Assembly: GCA_902363805.1 (NCBI GenBank)
Contig: CABJBF010000007.1
Location: 1 to 64,000 of the forward strand
Origin: Eubacteriaceae bacterium
Lineage (GTDB): Bacteria > Bacillota > Clostridia > Lachnospirales > Lachnospiraceae
Direction: 5' to 3'
DNA length: 64,000 nucleotides
This document shows positions 8,592-16,742 of the stretch, in pieces. The notes below the pieces were generated by a model. It did no database searches. It saw only the letters and a program-made list of their open reading frames with translations, and was not told where the DNA came from. Both the position numbers and the translations under genes were made by a program. The first letter of the stretch is position 1, and each line of letters opens with the position of its first letter.

Positions 8592-10325
8592 ATGAGCTAT
8601 AAAGATATATATAACGAATGGCTTAATAATCCATATTTTGATGAAGCTACGAAGGCAGAACTTCAGGCTATTAAAGATGACGAAAAGGAAATTGAAGACA
8701 GATTTTATATGGATTTAGAATTTGGTACTGCAGGGCTTAGGGGAGTTATTGGAGCCGGCACAAACCGAATGAATATTTATGTTGTCAGAAAGGCAACTCA
8801 GGGACTTGCAAATTACATCAATAAGATGGGACAGGGAAGCAAGGGAGTTGCAATTGCTTATGATTCAAGAAATATGTCACCTGAATTTGCAGATGAGGCA
8901 GCTTTATGTCTTTGTGCAAATGGAATTAAGGCTTACGTTTTTGAAAGTCTCAGACCAACACCTGAATTATCATTTGCAGTTAGATATTTAGGATGTACAG
9001 CAGGTATTAATGTGACAGCAAGCCATAATCCGGCAGAATATAACGGATATAAAGTTTACTGGGAAGATGGAGCACAGATTACACCACCTCATGACACAGG
9101 AATTATGAGTGAGGTTAAGGCAGTTGCGGATTATTCAGCATGTAAGACAATGGATAAAGAAAAGGCAATTGCTGATGGTTTATACATACAGATTGGTGCA
9201 AATGTAGATGATCCTTACATTGCAGAATTAAAGAAACAGGTAAAGAATCAGAAATGCATAGATGAAATGCAAAAAGATATCAAGATTGTTTATACACCAC
9301 TCCACGGAACAGGAAATATTCCGGTAAGACGTGTGTTAAAAGAATTAGGATTTGAAAATGTATACGTAGTAAAAGAACAGGAATTACCTGATGGTAATTT
9401 CCCAACAGTAAGTTACCCTAACCCTGAAGCTGATGAATGCTTTGCGCTTGCAAAGAAAATCGGTGATGAAGTAGGAGCAGATTTACTTTTAGCTACAGAC
9501 CCTGATGCAGACAGACTTGGAGTATATGTAAAAGGTGATAAACCAGGAGAATATCATGTACTTACAGGAAATATGTCAGGATGCTTATTAGCAGAATATG
9601 AACTTAGCCAGATGAAGGAAAATGGAACATTACCTGAAGATGGAGCTTTAATTAAGACTATTGTTACAACAAATCTTGCAAATGGAATTGCAAAATATTA
9701 TGGAGTAAATCTTATCGAAGTACTTACAGGATTTAAGTACATCGGAGAACAGATTCTTAAATTTGAAACAACAGGAAAAGGACATTACTGTTTTGGATTT
9801 GAAGAAAGCTATGGTTGCTTAATCGGAACTCATGCAAGAGATAAAGACGCAGTAGTTGCATCAATGGCACTTTGCGAAGCAGCAGCTTATTATAAGTCAA
9901 AAGGAATGTCATTATGGGATAAGATGATTGAAATGTACGAAAGATATGGATATTGCATGGATGGAGTACAGTCATTAACATTAAAGGGTAAAGAAGGAAT
10001 TGAAAAGATTCAGAATACTCTTGAAAAATTAAGAAAAGACGTTCCAACAGAATTTGACGGACTTAAGATTCTTTCAGCAAGAGATTACAGAGAAGATGTA
10101 ATTAAAGATATGGTAACAGGAAAAACAACTAAGACAGGTTTACCTAAGTCAAACGTACTTTACTATGATTTAGAAGATGATGTATGGGTATGTATCCGTC
10201 CATCAGGAACAGAACCTAAGTTGAAATTCTATTACGGTGTAAAGGGTACAAGTTTTGAAGATGCACAGGAGAAACTTGATAAGTTAGGCAAATATTTACT
10301 CAATATGGTTAACTCAATGCTTTAA
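8592..10325 (+). CDS. pgcA: Phosphoglucomutase / phosphomannomutase family
   Basis: A 577-aa alpha-D-phosphohexomutase interconverting glucose-1-phosphate and glucose-6-phosphate in the cytosol. Key sites: GTAGLRGVIGAGTNRMN near residues 45-60, the phosphoserine loop TASHNPAEYNGYKVYW, the metal loop TDPDADRLGV, the sugar loop CFGFEESYGCLIG, and the phosphate-binding IRPSGTEPKLKFY near the end. Length and motifs match the PgcA type of Firmicutes. A strong GGAGGAG precedes ATG 8592. Functionally it connects to the glucan phosphorylases encoded at 35-41 kb, which release glucose-1-phosphate; that link is inference since the gene is in a separate unit. Confidence 0.93.
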   Translation: MSYKDIYNEWLNNPYFDEATKAELQAIKDDEKEIEDRFYMDLEFGTAGLRGVIGAGTNRMNIYVVRKATQGLANYINKMGQGSKGVAIAYDSRNMSPEFADEAALCLCANGIKAYVFESLRPTPELSFAVRYLGCTAGINVTASHNPAEYNGYKVYWEDGAQITPPHDTGIMSEVKAVADYSACKTMDKEKAIADGLYIQIGANVDDPYIAELKKQVKNQKCIDEMQKDIKIVYTPLHGTGNIPVRRVLKELGFENVYVVKEQELPDGNFPTVSYPNPEADECFALAKKIGDEVGADLLLATDPDADRLGVYVKGDKPGEYHVLTGNMSGCLLAEYELSQMKENGTLPEDGALIKTIVTTNLANGIAKYYGVNLIEVLTGFKYIGEQILKFETTGKGHYCFGFEESYGCLIGTHARDKDAVVASMALCEAAAYYKSKGMSLWDKMIEMYERYGYCMDGVQSLTLKGKEGIEKIQNTLEKLRKDVPTEFDGLKILSARDYREDVIKDMVTGKTTKTGLPKSNVLYYDLEDDVWVCIRPSGTEPKLKFYYGVKGTSFEDAQEKLDKLGKYLLNMVNSML

Positions 10326-10379
10326 GCCGTAAATATAACTAATATTTATTTGTAAAGATTAATTTATGTTATAAAAATA

Positions 10380-10426
10380 AAAGCACTATAATATATTCTT
10401 AATAAGAATTATTGTGGTGCTTTTTT
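10380..10426 (+). terminator. Terminator of phosphoglucomutase gene, abutting next start
   Basis: AAAGCACTATAAT pairs with ATTGTGGTGCTTT with a run of seven T. The final T-run is immediately followed by the ATG at 10428, so the 5' leader of the next gene is the terminator itself. Confidence 0.8.
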
Positions 10427-10427
10427 T

Positions 10428-10841
10428 ATGGCAAAATGTAGAATGGTTTTAGCATTTACTGTTATTTTGGTGGGCATTTGCTTATGCTCCTGTAAAATAG
10501 AAAAAATAAGCAGCGAAAAAACGAAGGATGTTGAATACACAATTGTTCCTGAAAATGAAATACCACAGGAAGTAAAGAAAGTAATAGATGAAAAGAAAGG
10601 CTCGGAATTTAAATTGGCCTATACTGATCCTGAATACACATATATTCTTATAGGATATGGAAAGCAGGATTATCAGGGTTACTCAATTATTTTAAAGAAA
10701 CTATATGAAACAACAAATTCAATATATGTACAAACTAAATTTAAAGGTCCTAAAGAATATTCAAATATACAATCAGAAACATTTCCGTACATAGTAATAA
10801 AAATAGAATCCACGAATAAAAATATAATATTCGCAGAATAA
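10428..10841 (+). CDS. PrcB-like lipoprotein
   Basis: A 137-aa exported lipoprotein: N-terminal hydrophobic stretch and lipobox LCSC with Cys22. The mature part contains VPENEIPQEVKKVIDEKKGSEF and YTYILIGYGKQDYQGYSI, followed by FKGPKE and a final FPYIVIKIE strand, which resembles the PrcB C-terminal domain found in protease-complex and spore-associated lipoproteins. Function in this lineage is unknown. ATG 10428 directly follows a terminator T-run and has no conventional ribosome binding site; GTGG inside the hairpin is the only candidate. ATG 10443 is an alternative, which would give a signal peptide without the first five residues. It lies 17 bases before the sipL-like gene, so co-expression is likely. 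Confidence 0.65.
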   Translation: MAKCRMVLAFTVILVGICLCSCKIEKISSEKTKDVEYTIVPENEIPQEVKKVIDEKKGSEFKLAYTDPEYTYILIGYGKQDYQGYSIILKKLYETTNSIYVQTKFKGPKEYSNIQSETFPYIVIKIESTNKNIIFAE

Positions 10842-10858
10842 AAATAATGGGAGGGCAT

Positions 10859-12418
10859 ATGGAATTAGTTAAAAATAATGTATATTTGAGAAATAAGGCA
10901 GGGCAGGCTGCTAATAAAATGTATGTAAATGAAGAAGTGAATGTATCAGAGGTTTTTCCGGAAATTTACAATATTGTAAGGGAAAAAACAGAAATTCAAT
11001 TGGATAAAATTACACCTGAAACTGACCAGGTCATATTAAATGGATACATAAATTACAATATTTTGTATTATACAAATGATTCAGATATGGTGTATGGAAT
11101 AGAGGGAGAAATTCCATTTGAGGAAACATTAAGAATTGGAAACACAGATGAAAATAGTATTGTTGATGTGAAAATGGAAGTTGATAGTTCAAATGTGAAA
11201 CTATATAACTCTAGAAAATTTGCACTAAGGGCAGAAATTTTGATTTCAGCTGTGTCAGAAGGGCTTGAAAGCATAGAATTTCCGGATAAGATGGAAAACA
11301 GTAGAGGGATGGAAGTATTAAATGATACGGTAGAAACAATGTCCGTAGTTGCTGAACAAACTGAAAACATACGCATAAAAGAAAGCGTGTATATACCGGG
11401 AGTTAAGCCGGCAGCAGATAGAATAGTATGGAAAGAGTTGAAACTTAAAAATGTGACATCAAGAGTAAATGATGGAATGATAAATGTATCCGGTGAAATG
11501 TATGTGTTTATTATGTATTTGCCAGAGGAAGCAGATATGCCTAATCAGTGGATAGAAACGACCGTAGATTTTAAGGATAATTTGGAAATGAGTGAAGCTA
11601 CAGAAGATTTAATTTCATTTATAAATGTGACGCTACAGGATGGAAAAATACATTTAAATGAAAATGAAGAGGGAGAAAATAGGGAACTTTCGATAGACGC
11701 AGTTTTGCAATTAGAGATAAAACTTTATAAGGAAAATAAAACTGAAATTTTAATGGATATATATTCACCAACTAAAAATGTACAGACAAAATTAAAAGAC
11801 GTATGCTATAAAAAATTGCTTGTGAAGAATGCATCCAGAACAAAAACAGTAAAGAAAATTGAACTTGATCAGTCTAAAGGAAATGCTTTGCAGATTTGCA
11901 GCAGTACAGCAGCTTTGAAAATAGACAATATTGAAATTGTTGATAACGGAATCGTGGCTAAAGGAAAAATGAAAGCATGTATAATGTACATTTCTTCAGA
12001 TGACAAGAGACCTGTTTGTGCAAAAGAAGACAGCTGGGAATTTGAACACAGAATTGATGCAGACGGCATAAGTAAAGATGATTCATACTATGTTAAATGT
12101 CGCGTAGAACAGGTAAATGCAAATATGGTAAACAGCAGTGAAATTGAAGTTAAAGCCGTAGTTGCACTTGAAGCTATCGTGTTCAAAAAATGTGATATGC
12201 AGGTTATAAATGAAGTTGAAGTAAAAGAGTATGATAGTGAAATGTTAAATGAAGTTCCGGATTTAGTTGGTTATATAGTTCAGAGAGATGATACTCTGTG
12301 GAATATTGCAAAATCTAATTTTACAACAATGACACAGATAATTAATGTAAACAAGTTGGAAAACTCCAGAATAAAAGAGGGAGAAAGACTTTTGCTTACG
12401 AAAACCTGTAATGAGTAA
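10859..12418 (+). CDS. sipL: SipL-like spore coat morphogenetic protein (DUF3794 + LysM)
   Basis: A 519-aa protein with repeated SPOCS/DUF3794 beta-rich domains (for example QVILNGYINYNILYYTND and GMINVSGEMYVFIMYLP) and a C-terminal LysM domain (about residues 470-515: GYIVQRDDTLWNIAKSN, LLLTKT). This architecture is that of SipL, the Clostridioides difficile coat assembly protein that partners SpoIVA at the forespore surface. The neighbourhood with ispE and spoIIR recalls that species too. GGGAGGG upstream sets ATG 10859, with an in-frame ATG at 10847 less likely. The 3' end lies in a 40-bp tandem repeat that continues past the stop. Confidence 0.85.
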   Translation: MELVKNNVYLRNKAGQAANKMYVNEEVNVSEVFPEIYNIVREKTEIQLDKITPETDQVILNGYINYNILYYTNDSDMVYGIEGEIPFEETLRIGNTDENSIVDVKMEVDSSNVKLYNSRKFALRAEILISAVSEGLESIEFPDKMENSRGMEVLNDTVETMSVVAEQTENIRIKESVYIPGVKPAADRIVWKELKLKNVTSRVNDGMINVSGEMYVFIMYLPEEADMPNQWIETTVDFKDNLEMSEATEDLISFINVTLQDGKIHLNENEEGENRELSIDAVLQLEIKLYKENKTEILMDIYSPTKNVQTKLKDVCYKKLLVKNASRTKTVKKIELDQSKGNALQICSSTAALKIDNIEIVDNGIVAKGKMKACIMYISSDDKRPVCAKEDSWEFEHRIDADGISKDDSYYVKCRVEQVNANMVNSSEIEVKAVVALEAIVFKKCDMQVINEVEVKEYDSEMLNEVPDLVGYIVQRDDTLWNIAKSNFTTMTQIINVNKLENSRIKEGERLLLTKTCNE

Positions 12419-12507
12419 AAGTAGGATACTTTTGTTTACAAAAATCTTTAATGAATATATGGAGAATACTTTTGCCTAAGTAAACTTGTAATGAGTAAAA
12501 GAAATTA
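12388..12507 (+). repeat. Three 40-bp tandem repeats over the sipL stop codon
   Basis: Copies start at 12388, 12428 and 12468 with an exact 40-bp period, each beginning ACTTTTG and containing a TAATGA-like stretch. The first copy is the coding end of sipL with its stop; the other two are diverged and non-coding. Confidence 0.75.
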
Positions 12508-12567
12508 GTATACTGATATGGCGTAAGTAGAAGCGTATTTGATTGTTTGAAAGGTTAAGTACAGAAT

Positions 12568-13437
12568 ATGGATAAAATTGAATTAAAAGCTTATGGAAAA
12601 ATAAACATAGGACTTGACGTTATAAGGAAAAGAGAAGATGGTTACCATGATTTGGATATGATTATGCAGACAGTAGGTGTGTATGATGATGTAATAATAT
12701 CAAGGAAAGATGGCACGCAAACTTATGAAATAGAAGTAAGCACTGATGCAGATGTTTTGCCAAATGATAAAGGAAACCTTGCCTTTATGGCTGCAAAAGT
12801 ATTAATGGAAGCTTATGATATAAAAGCGAAAGTAAAAATTCATATAAATAAGAGAATACCTATTGCAGGAGGAATGGCAGGAGGAAGTGCTGATTGTGCA
12901 GCTGTATTAAGAGGTGTGAATCAGTTGTTTCAATTAGGGCTTACAGATGAACAGTTACAGGAGTACGGTGTAAAGCTTGGAGCGGATGTGCCTTATTGCA
13001 TAGTAGGTGGAACAAAAAGAGCGCAGGGCATAGGTGAAATATTGACAGATTTACCTACACCGCCAAAGTGTTATGTGATAATTGCAAAGCCGGACGCATT
13101 TGTTTCAACAAAATTTGTTTACAGCCATATACGCCCGGCGCAGATAGAAAATCATCCTGACATAGATGGAATAATCGAATCTATAAAAGCAGGTGATTTA
13201 TACGGAATGTGTGAAAAGATTGCAAATGTAATGGAAGATGTAACAATTCCTGAATATCCAATTATTCAGAAGGTTAAGGATATTTTGAAATCAAATGGAG
13301 CAGTCAATGCATTAATGAGTGGAAGCGGACCTACAGTCTTTGGTATATATGATGATGAAGAGAAAGCTAAACAATCAATGGATGCATTATCAGGAAAAGA
13401 GTTTGTGAGTCAGCTTTATCTTACAAAATTTATTTAA
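12568..13437 (+). CDS. ispE: 4-diphosphocytidyl-2-C-methyl-D-erythritol kinase
   Basis: A 289-aa GHMP kinase of the MEP isoprenoid pathway, phosphorylating CDP-methylerythritol with ATP. Motifs: YGKINIGLDVIRKREDGYHDL near the N-terminus (with the catalytic Lys and His), the ATP-binding PIAGGMAGGSADCAAVLRG, LGADVPYCIVGGT, and the C-terminal LMSGSGPTVFG. Length and all three GHMP motifs are intact. A weak GAAAGG lies about 13 bases upstream of ATG 12568, so translation may be modest. The last 25 bases with the stop are tandemly duplicated. Confidence 0.95.
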   Translation: MDKIELKAYGKINIGLDVIRKREDGYHDLDMIMQTVGVYDDVIISRKDGTQTYEIEVSTDADVLPNDKGNLAFMAAKVLMEAYDIKAKVKIHINKRIPIAGGMAGGSADCAAVLRGVNQLFQLGLTDEQLQEYGVKLGADVPYCIVGGTKRAQGIGEILTDLPTPPKCYVIIAKPDAFVSTKFVYSHIRPAQIENHPDIDGIIESIKAGDLYGMCEKIANVMEDVTIPEYPIIQKVKDILKSNGAVNALMSGSGPTVFGIYDDEEKAKQSMDALSGKEFVSQLYLTKFI

Positions 13438-13462
13438 GCTTTATCTTACGGAATTTATTTAA
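13413..13462 (+). repeat. Tandem 25-bp duplication of the ispE tail
   Basis: GCTTTATCTTAC begins two adjacent 25-bp units (13413-13437 and 13438-13462) differing at two positions, each ending TTTATTTAA. The first contains the ispE stop. The second overlaps the last codons of the convergent spoIIR gene. A partial third TTTATTTAAA follows. Confidence 0.8.
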
Positions 13463-14075
13463 ATAATTTATTTAAAAACGTTAAATATTTGAAGCGGAAA
13501 ACAGTGTTGTCTTCTGAAATATAACTATAATCTTCCTCGGAGATATTTTCTTTGATAATTTCTTTCGATGATTCGGGAAGAATACCGGAAGATGCATCAA
13601 CAAAGCATAAAGGTGGATAAAGAACGCACCACCAGTTATGACCTTCTCCGCTTCCTATATACATTGTATAAGAAAGATAAGTTCCGGAAGGAAATGACAT
13701 ATCACCGTATTTTTTTACCGGGAAATCATCTAAGCCAAATGAGGAAGAGATAGCGTAATCATAGCCATTATTTTTTATGACAGTGTTAGCTATTTCCTTT
13801 AAATCTTTATCGTGAGAGGCAATGAATTGTTTGGCATCTTCTAAAGAAGTGAATTCAGAAGAATGCTGATTCATATAGCCGACAACATTGTCTTTGACTT
13901 TCAATTTTAAATTTTGGTCTGGAATGGTATCGCTATTTGCCTTAACATGGAAACGGATAACACAATTGCTAAGGTCATTTTGCACCTTAGATGATTTTGA
14001 ATTATGCATAATTGCAAGAGCAAAAAAAGAAACAACAAATATAACAGAAACAAAAAATTTATTTATATGTAACAT
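13455..14075 (-). CDS. spoIIR: Stage II sporulation protein R
   Basis: A 206-aa secreted protein with an N-terminal signal/anchor (VSVIFVVSFFALAIMHN). SpoIIR is made in the forespore and triggers SpoIIGA to process pro-sigma-E. Signature segments: VIRFHVKANSDTIPDQNLKL, KVKDNVVGYMN, the C-terminal GSGEGHNWWCVLYPPLCFVD block, and a trailing Phe/Lys-rich tail. GAGGAG is spaced 7 bases upstream of the ATG. It converges on ispE with a stop inside the duplicated ispE tail, so its final residues (LNKLFK) come from repeat DNA. Presence of this gene means the organism can very likely sporulate. Confidence 0.93.
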   Translation of the reverse strand: MLHINKFFVSVIFVVSFFALAIMHNSKSSKVQNDLSNCVIRFHVKANSDTIPDQNLKLKVKDNVVGYMNQHSSEFTSLEDAKQFIASHDKDLKEIANTVIKNNGYDYAISSSFGLDDFPVKKYGDMSFPSGTYLSYTMYIGSGEGHNWWCVLYPPLCFVDASSGILPESSKEIIKENISEEDYSYISEDNTVFRFKYLTFLNKLFK

Positions 14076-14359
14076 GTAAATACTCCTCTATAAAAAATAT
14101 ATAACTATGTGCAAAGTAAAAAAATAAATAATTATGTGCCAAATAAAAAATAAATAACTATGTGCAAAGTAAAAAATAATTATGTGTAAAATAATTTAAA
14201 TCTAAGTGGGGTTGCGGACTGTTAGAATAAACGATATATATTAATCCGCAATATAATTTATTGCAACAATATTATTTATATAGATAGTTCCCAAAAAAGA
14301 AAAAAATATACATATTTGATAAATAAAGAACAAAAAATAGAAAGAGATAAATAAAAACT
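14076..14359. other. AT-rich spacer with four degenerate tandem repeats
   Basis: Between the divergent spoIIR and DUF1934 genes. Units containing TATGTGC recur at 14106, 14133, 14159 and 14181 (about 22-27 bp apart, each followed by an A-rich stretch). TTGCGGA (14212-14218) and TCCGCAA (14245-14251) form a loose hairpin. No gene is seen. Confidence 0.6.
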
Positions 14360-14785
14360 ATGAATGAAGAAGTAATTATTTCAATAAAAGGATTAAGAGT
14401 TACCGAAGACACCGACGAAGATGTAGAGGTTATTACACCTGGAAAGTATTATCTTAAAAATGGAAAACATTATTTGCTTTATGATGAAATTGATGAAGAA
14501 AGTGGTAAGACAATTAAAAATATGATAAAGATAACTTCGGAATATGTAGAAGTTACAAAACGAGGAGGCATTAGTTCAAAATTATGCTTTCAGGAAGAAA
14601 AGTCTTATCAATCAATTTACAGTACGATGTTTGGTGAATTCCTTATGGAAACAAAAACAGATGCTGTGATGCTTGACGAATCAGATGAAGTTATTGAAGC
14701 AACAGTTAAATATGAATTGTTTATTAATGGAAGCAGTGTTTCGACAAATAATATAGTTATTAAAGTTGAAAATAAAGTAAAATAA
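14360..14785 (+). CDS. DUF1934 (YwiB-like) calycin-fold protein
   Basis: A 141-aa cytosolic protein of the DUF1934 family, a small beta-barrel with no established biochemical role. Features: MNEEVIISIKGLRV start, GKYYLKNGKHYLLYDE, the IKITSEYVEVTKRGGISSKLCF strand-turn, and a final VKYELFINGSSVSTNNIVI strand pair, all in the order seen in family members. The ribosome binding site is weak (AGAGA 15 bases upstream). Family members often lie near argS or rpoE; here the neighbours do not suggest a job. Confidence 0.8.
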   Translation: MNEEVIISIKGLRVTEDTDEDVEVITPGKYYLKNGKHYLLYDEIDEESGKTIKNMIKITSEYVEVTKRGGISSKLCFQEEKSYQSIYSTMFGEFLMETKTDAVMLDESDEVIEATVKYELFINGSSVSTNNIVIKVENKVK

Positions 14786-14884
14786 AAATTTAGAAACTAA
14801 TATAGAAAAGTGCTAGATTTTACTCATGATTTAAAAATTGAGAAAAGTGTTAGGTTTCGTCTATCCTTGAAAAACGAATAAAAA

Positions 14885-14970
14885 ACAGATTATGTTGTCA
14901 CAAGTTACAAAAGCAAATGATTAAATGTTGCTTTATGCAAACTGTATTATGACATCATAATCTGTTTTTT
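14885..14970. terminator. Branched bidirectional terminator
   Basis: ACAGATTATG (14885-14894) pairs with CATAATCTGT (14955-14964), extended by GTCA/TGAC, with an A-run before and T-run after. Inside is a second hairpin AAGCAA/TTGCTT. It separates the convergent DUF1934 and membrane-protein genes. Confidence 0.8.
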
Positions 14971-14980
14971 ATTATAGTTG

Positions 14981-15418
14981 TTATTTCTTTTTCTTACCAA
15001 AGAGACCTTTTTTCTTAGGTGGTTCATATACAGGACCACGGATTCTCTTAAAGTTAGTGATGTAAATTCCGCTTACAGTAGCTTTGATTTCCTGCTTAGG
15101 AAGAATCTGGTCAAAAATCTTTCCGTCGCAAATAAGGTTCATAACCTTAGGACCGGCTTTTACTTTTACGATTGGAAGTTTAGCTCTTCTCATGTATTTA
15201 GGTGTCTGTTCAACAACGATACTTGGAAGTCCGGCTTCCTTTAATTTCAGTTTCTTTTTATCGATTACTAATAAATTAACTGTCTGAGCATTTGCTTCTA
15301 AAGTTTTCTGCTGTTCAGCCTGCTTCTTTTCCGCTTTTCTTCCTAAGAAATATAAAACAACGAAAGCAACAAGTAAAACGGCAATTATTACGATAAGTGT
15401 TATTGTAAGTGCCTTCAT
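14981..15418 (-). CDS. Membrane-anchored protein of unknown function
   Basis: A 145-aa protein with one N-terminal transmembrane helix (LTITLIVIIAVLLVAFVVLYFL) followed by a charged, coiled-coil-like stretch (RKAEKKQAEQQKTLEA), a small beta-rich domain with VNLLVIDKKKLKLKEAGLP and LPIVKVKAGPKVMNLICDGKIF, and a Lys-rich tail PPKKKGLFGKKKK. I do not recognise a named family with confidence; similar proteins are common among Lachnospiraceae. Ribosome binding site AGGAGG upstream is strong. The mature domain may be cytosolic, given the basic residues after the helix. Confidence 0.7.
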   Translation of the reverse strand: MKALTITLIVIIAVLLVAFVVLYFLGRKAEKKQAEQQKTLEANAQTVNLLVIDKKKLKLKEAGLPSIVVEQTPKYMRRAKLPIVKVKAGPKVMNLICDGKIFDQILPKQEIKATVSGIYITNFKRIRGPVYEPPKKKGLFGKKKK

Positions 15419-15510
15419 TACTTACCTCCTATATAAAATTCTTTCAATATTTTAGCATTTAAAACAAAAATTTACAACATAATATAAAAATATGTTGTAA
15501 ATTAAAGAAT

Positions 15511-16233
15511 CTATTTATTTTCATCAAGAAGTTTAGCTACACATTCCTGAACATGTGAAGTAAGTTCACGTTGTTCAGGTCTGCTTAAATCTTTTGTTTC
15601 AATTGGCTTTCCGAAAATGATTTTTACAGTTCCCGGTTTTATTTTGGGAAAATGTTCTTCAAAAATTGCCGCTGAATTAATAATTCCAACAGGAACGATA
15701 GGTTTTTTAGCTTTAATGGCCATTTTTAAACTACCCTCTTTAAAAGGAAGCATTTCGTTAGTTTTTGAACGTGTTCCTTCAGGGCAGATGAACATTGAAA
15801 CACCGTTTTGCAAATAGTCAGTACCTTTTTGAATTGTCTTTAAGCCTTTACGTGGATTTTCTCTGTCGAGAAAAAGACAGTTAACAAAGTACATAATCCA
15901 GCTTAATAATGGAATTTTTTTCATTTCAGCTTTAGCAATATAACCTGTAGGGCGTTTCATATATTGATATGTAGTAACAATGTCAAAGTAACTTTTGTGG
16001 TTTGATGCAAATAAAACAGAAGTATCATCAGGAATGTTTTCTAATCCTTTAACTTCAGTTTTAACACCACTAATTTTCATTACAATCCAAAATCCAAATT
16101 GTACCCATTTTAAACAAATTACGCTTCTAAGATTCATGTTAAACTGCTGAATGATTAATTCAACCAACATAAATGGCAGAGAAACGATTAAATAAATTAC
16201 CAAAAAGATGGCTAAAATAATAAGTCGTATCAT
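15511..16233 (-). CDS. plsC: 1-acyl-sn-glycerol-3-phosphate acyltransferase
   Basis: A membrane-associated acyltransferase converting lysophosphatidic acid to phosphatidic acid in phospholipid synthesis. The catalytic HX4D motif is NHKSYFD, followed by AKAEMKKIPLLSWIM, the glycerophosphate-binding FICPEGTRS and the later VPVGIINSA block. An N-terminal hydrophobic segment (LIILAIFLVIYLIVSLPFML) anchors it. The frame extends upstream to 16287, but AAGGAG (near 16246-16251) precedes ATG 16233 and the hydrophobic segment starts right after it, so the 240-aa form is preferred. Spacing of that site is somewhat long, which leaves the start less certain. Confidence 0.88.
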   Translation of the reverse strand: MIRLIILAIFLVIYLIVSLPFMLVELIIQQFNMNLRSVICLKWVQFGFWIVMKISGVKTEVKGLENIPDDTSVLFASNHKSYFDIVTTYQYMKRPTGYIAKAEMKKIPLLSWIMYFVNCLFLDRENPRKGLKTIQKGTDYLQNGVSMFICPEGTRSKTNEMLPFKEGSLKMAIKAKKPIVPVGIINSAAIFEEHFPKIKPGTVKIIFGKPIETKDLSRPEQRELTSHVQECVAKLLDENK

Positions 16234-16742
16234 ATTATTTAGTATTCTCCTTATATCATTATTGCATTCGTATAATTGTAGTCGCAAATATATTTAGTTG
16301 GAATATTACAATTAAAAAAATGCCTTTTATTATTGTAAGTGGAAAGAATGAAAAAATCAATATACACTATATTTGATAATAAAACGAATATATTACGTGA
16401 AGTGAAAAACTGAAAGCCACTTTGAACAGATGAAGTGGATTTTAGGTTTACACAAATATACTAATAAGATAGAAAAGACAATATTAAAATAAGAAAAGAA
16501 AAAAGATTGATTTACAAAAAATGCGTTGAAAAATATGCAATTTAAATATAAATAAGAGAAAACTATATCAAAATAACAAATTTACTAGTAATAATATACA
16601 TTGTAAAGGGAGAAAAGTTGGCAAATATATATAAAACACCCATAAAAACGGTTTTATTTATTGAATAATAAAAATACGCGTGCTATACTAAGGTTAACTT
16701 GCGAAGTGATTAGTTCGCACTATGAAATAGGAGGAGATTAAA
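16234..16742. other. Long AT-rich intergenic region before the glucan locus
   Basis: About 500 bases between divergent plsC and the surface binding protein. Only the operator-like palindrome and the promoter at 16645-16689 stand out; the remainder is A/T-rich with no open frame of note. Confidence 0.6.
16645..16689 (+). promoter_or_regulatory. Extended -10 promoter with upstream AAAACGGTTTT palindrome
   Basis: TTGAAT (16661-16666), 17-base spacer, TATACT (16684-16689) preceded by TGC, giving an extended -10. Five bases upstream of the -35 is AAAAC-G-GTTTT (16645-16655), an odd palindrome. A near-identical AAACGGTTTTA is at 17906-17916. A LacI-family (including CcpA) operator role is inference. 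Confidence 0.65.
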
